This document shows, in pieces, positions 5,409-5,824 of a DNA stretch of 5,824 nucleotides. A model generated the notes under the pieces. It was not told where the DNA came from. It ran no database searches and was given only the letters and a program-made list of their open reading frames with translations. Origin of the DNA: Burkholderiales bacterium (GTDB taxonomy: Bacteria; Pseudomonadota; Gammaproteobacteria; Burkholderiales; CAIKXV01); the NCBI GenBank assembly GCA_019751575.1, contig JAIENF010000223.1:1-5824 (forward strand). The letters are read 5' to 3'. Position numbers and translations under genes: made by a program. Positions within the stretch are counted from its first letter, which is position 1; each line of letters begins with the position of its first letter.

Positions 5409-5824
5409 TTCACGTCTCCGGTCAGTGCGGTCTCGATGCATGCCTCGGTGGGCCTGAGGATCGTGTTGAATCGATGGGCGGTGATGGTGTTGACCAGCTT
5501 GGCTGAATTGGTGACCAGGCTGGTCCAGCCCATGCGCTGCTTCATCGGCGTGAGGTCCTGGAGAATGTAGAAGCAGACGCCTTCGAGCACGATCCCGCCC
5601 GCAGCCTCGATCCTGCCGATGTATCCGAGTTCGGTGGCGCTGCGCTTCATGGCGTTGCTGGTGGTGACGAACAGCTTCGAACCGGCAGCGACCTTGCGGC
5701 CCTCGAGCAGCTCCGAGATCCGCTTCAGTTCGAACAGCGACAGCTGCGGCGCCGAGAACACGACCAGGTTGCATCGGCCGTCCTTCACGTCGTAGCTGCG
5801 GTACACGGCATCGATGTCGGCGCG
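5405..5824 (-). CDS. Aconitase X catalytic (large) subunit, C-terminal part (DUF521 family; N-terminus beyond window)
   Basis: The last 139 residues of an AcnX large subunit (PF04412, usually about 400 residues); the frame is open to the right edge, so the gene starts outside. The pattern is that of the AcnX C-terminal domain: CNLVVFSAPQLSLFELKRIS (18-37 of the visible part), ELLEGRKV (38-45), LFVTTSNAM (51-59), LGYIGRIEAAGGIVLEGVC (66-84), TSLVTNSAKLVNTI (101-114) and ECIETAL-like TEACIETAL (126-134). In many members the first motif reads GCPHxS and the later one DTC; here they are SAPQLS and EGVC. One cysteine (Cys84) is thus kept, while the motif-one cysteine and histidine are replaced by Ala and Gln. 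The gene overlaps the swivel-subunit gene by 4 bp (ATGA), the usual two-gene AcnX layout. Family call is firm; reaction is probably dehydration of a hydroxy acid, substrate unknown. Confidence 0.88.
   Translation of the reverse strand, partial: RADIDAVYRSYDVKDGRCNLVVFSAPQLSLFELKRISELLEGRKVAAGSKLFVTTSNAMKRSATELGYIGRIEAAGGIVLEGVCFYILQDLTPMKQRMGWTSLVTNSAKLVNTITAHRFNTILRPTEACIETALTGDVK

Noticed and set aside
5405..5806. A complete 133-residue gene starting at GTG 5806
   Set aside because: The frame stays open to the right edge and the sequence corresponds to the C-terminal domain of a much longer family, so the GTG is an internal valine.
1..5824. Search for insertion sequences, CRISPR arrays, tRNAs, riboswitches and tandem repeats
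   Set aside because: No transposase, terminal inverted repeats, regularly spaced repeats, cloverleaf or conserved aptamer pattern was found; coding genes fill nearly all of the window.

Overview
The window looks like part of a small-molecule catabolism locus from a GC-rich proteobacterium. A betaproteobacterium of the order Burkholderiales (Bordetella/Achromobacter-like) is most likely. The main clue is a periplasmic Bug-family (TctC-like) solute receptor, a family hugely expanded in that group. It sits among a DapA-superfamily lyase, a GlcG/HbpS protein, an aconitase-X pair and an old-yellow-enzyme, a mix common in Burkholderiales accessory metabolism. The lineage is an inference from family content and GC-rich codon use; there is no rRNA or tRNA to confirm it.

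Layout from left to right: (1) a minus-strand operon of a DASS/SLC13-type permease (804-2180) followed 10 bp later by a YqjM-type old yellow enzyme (793 down to the left edge, C-terminus missing). (2) A 182-bp divergent control region (2181-2362) with a perfect TATAAT box and a 6-bp inverted repeat just upstream of it. (3) A plus-strand operon of a DHDPS/NAL-superfamily lyase or aldolase (2363-3283) and a GlcG/HbpS protein (3328-3762). (4) A perfect 9-bp GC hairpin at the convergent junction (3775-3797). (5) A second minus-strand operon, transcribed from beyond the right edge: the aconitase X large subunit (C-terminal 139 residues visible), its swivel subunit (4941-5408, ATGA overlap) and, after a 122-bp gap, the Bug receptor (3808-4818).

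Taken together the genes suggest uptake and breakdown of an organic acid. There are two possible import routes: the permease, and the Bug receptor, which would need membrane partners from elsewhere. There are three carbon-skeleton enzymes: an AcnX-type dehydratase (C-O elimination giving an alkene), an OYE-type ene-reductase, and a class I pyruvate-type lyase/aldolase. The substrate cannot be read from the sequence. Several family-defining motifs are altered in the same locus: the permease Ser-Asn-Thr signatures, the DapA carboxylate-binding arginine, the AcnX GCPH-type motif and the swivel Ser-rich motif. The cluster therefore probably works on something other than the textbook substrates, and this is the most interesting aspect of the window. 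No mobile element, CRISPR, tRNA or transcriptional regulator gene is visible.
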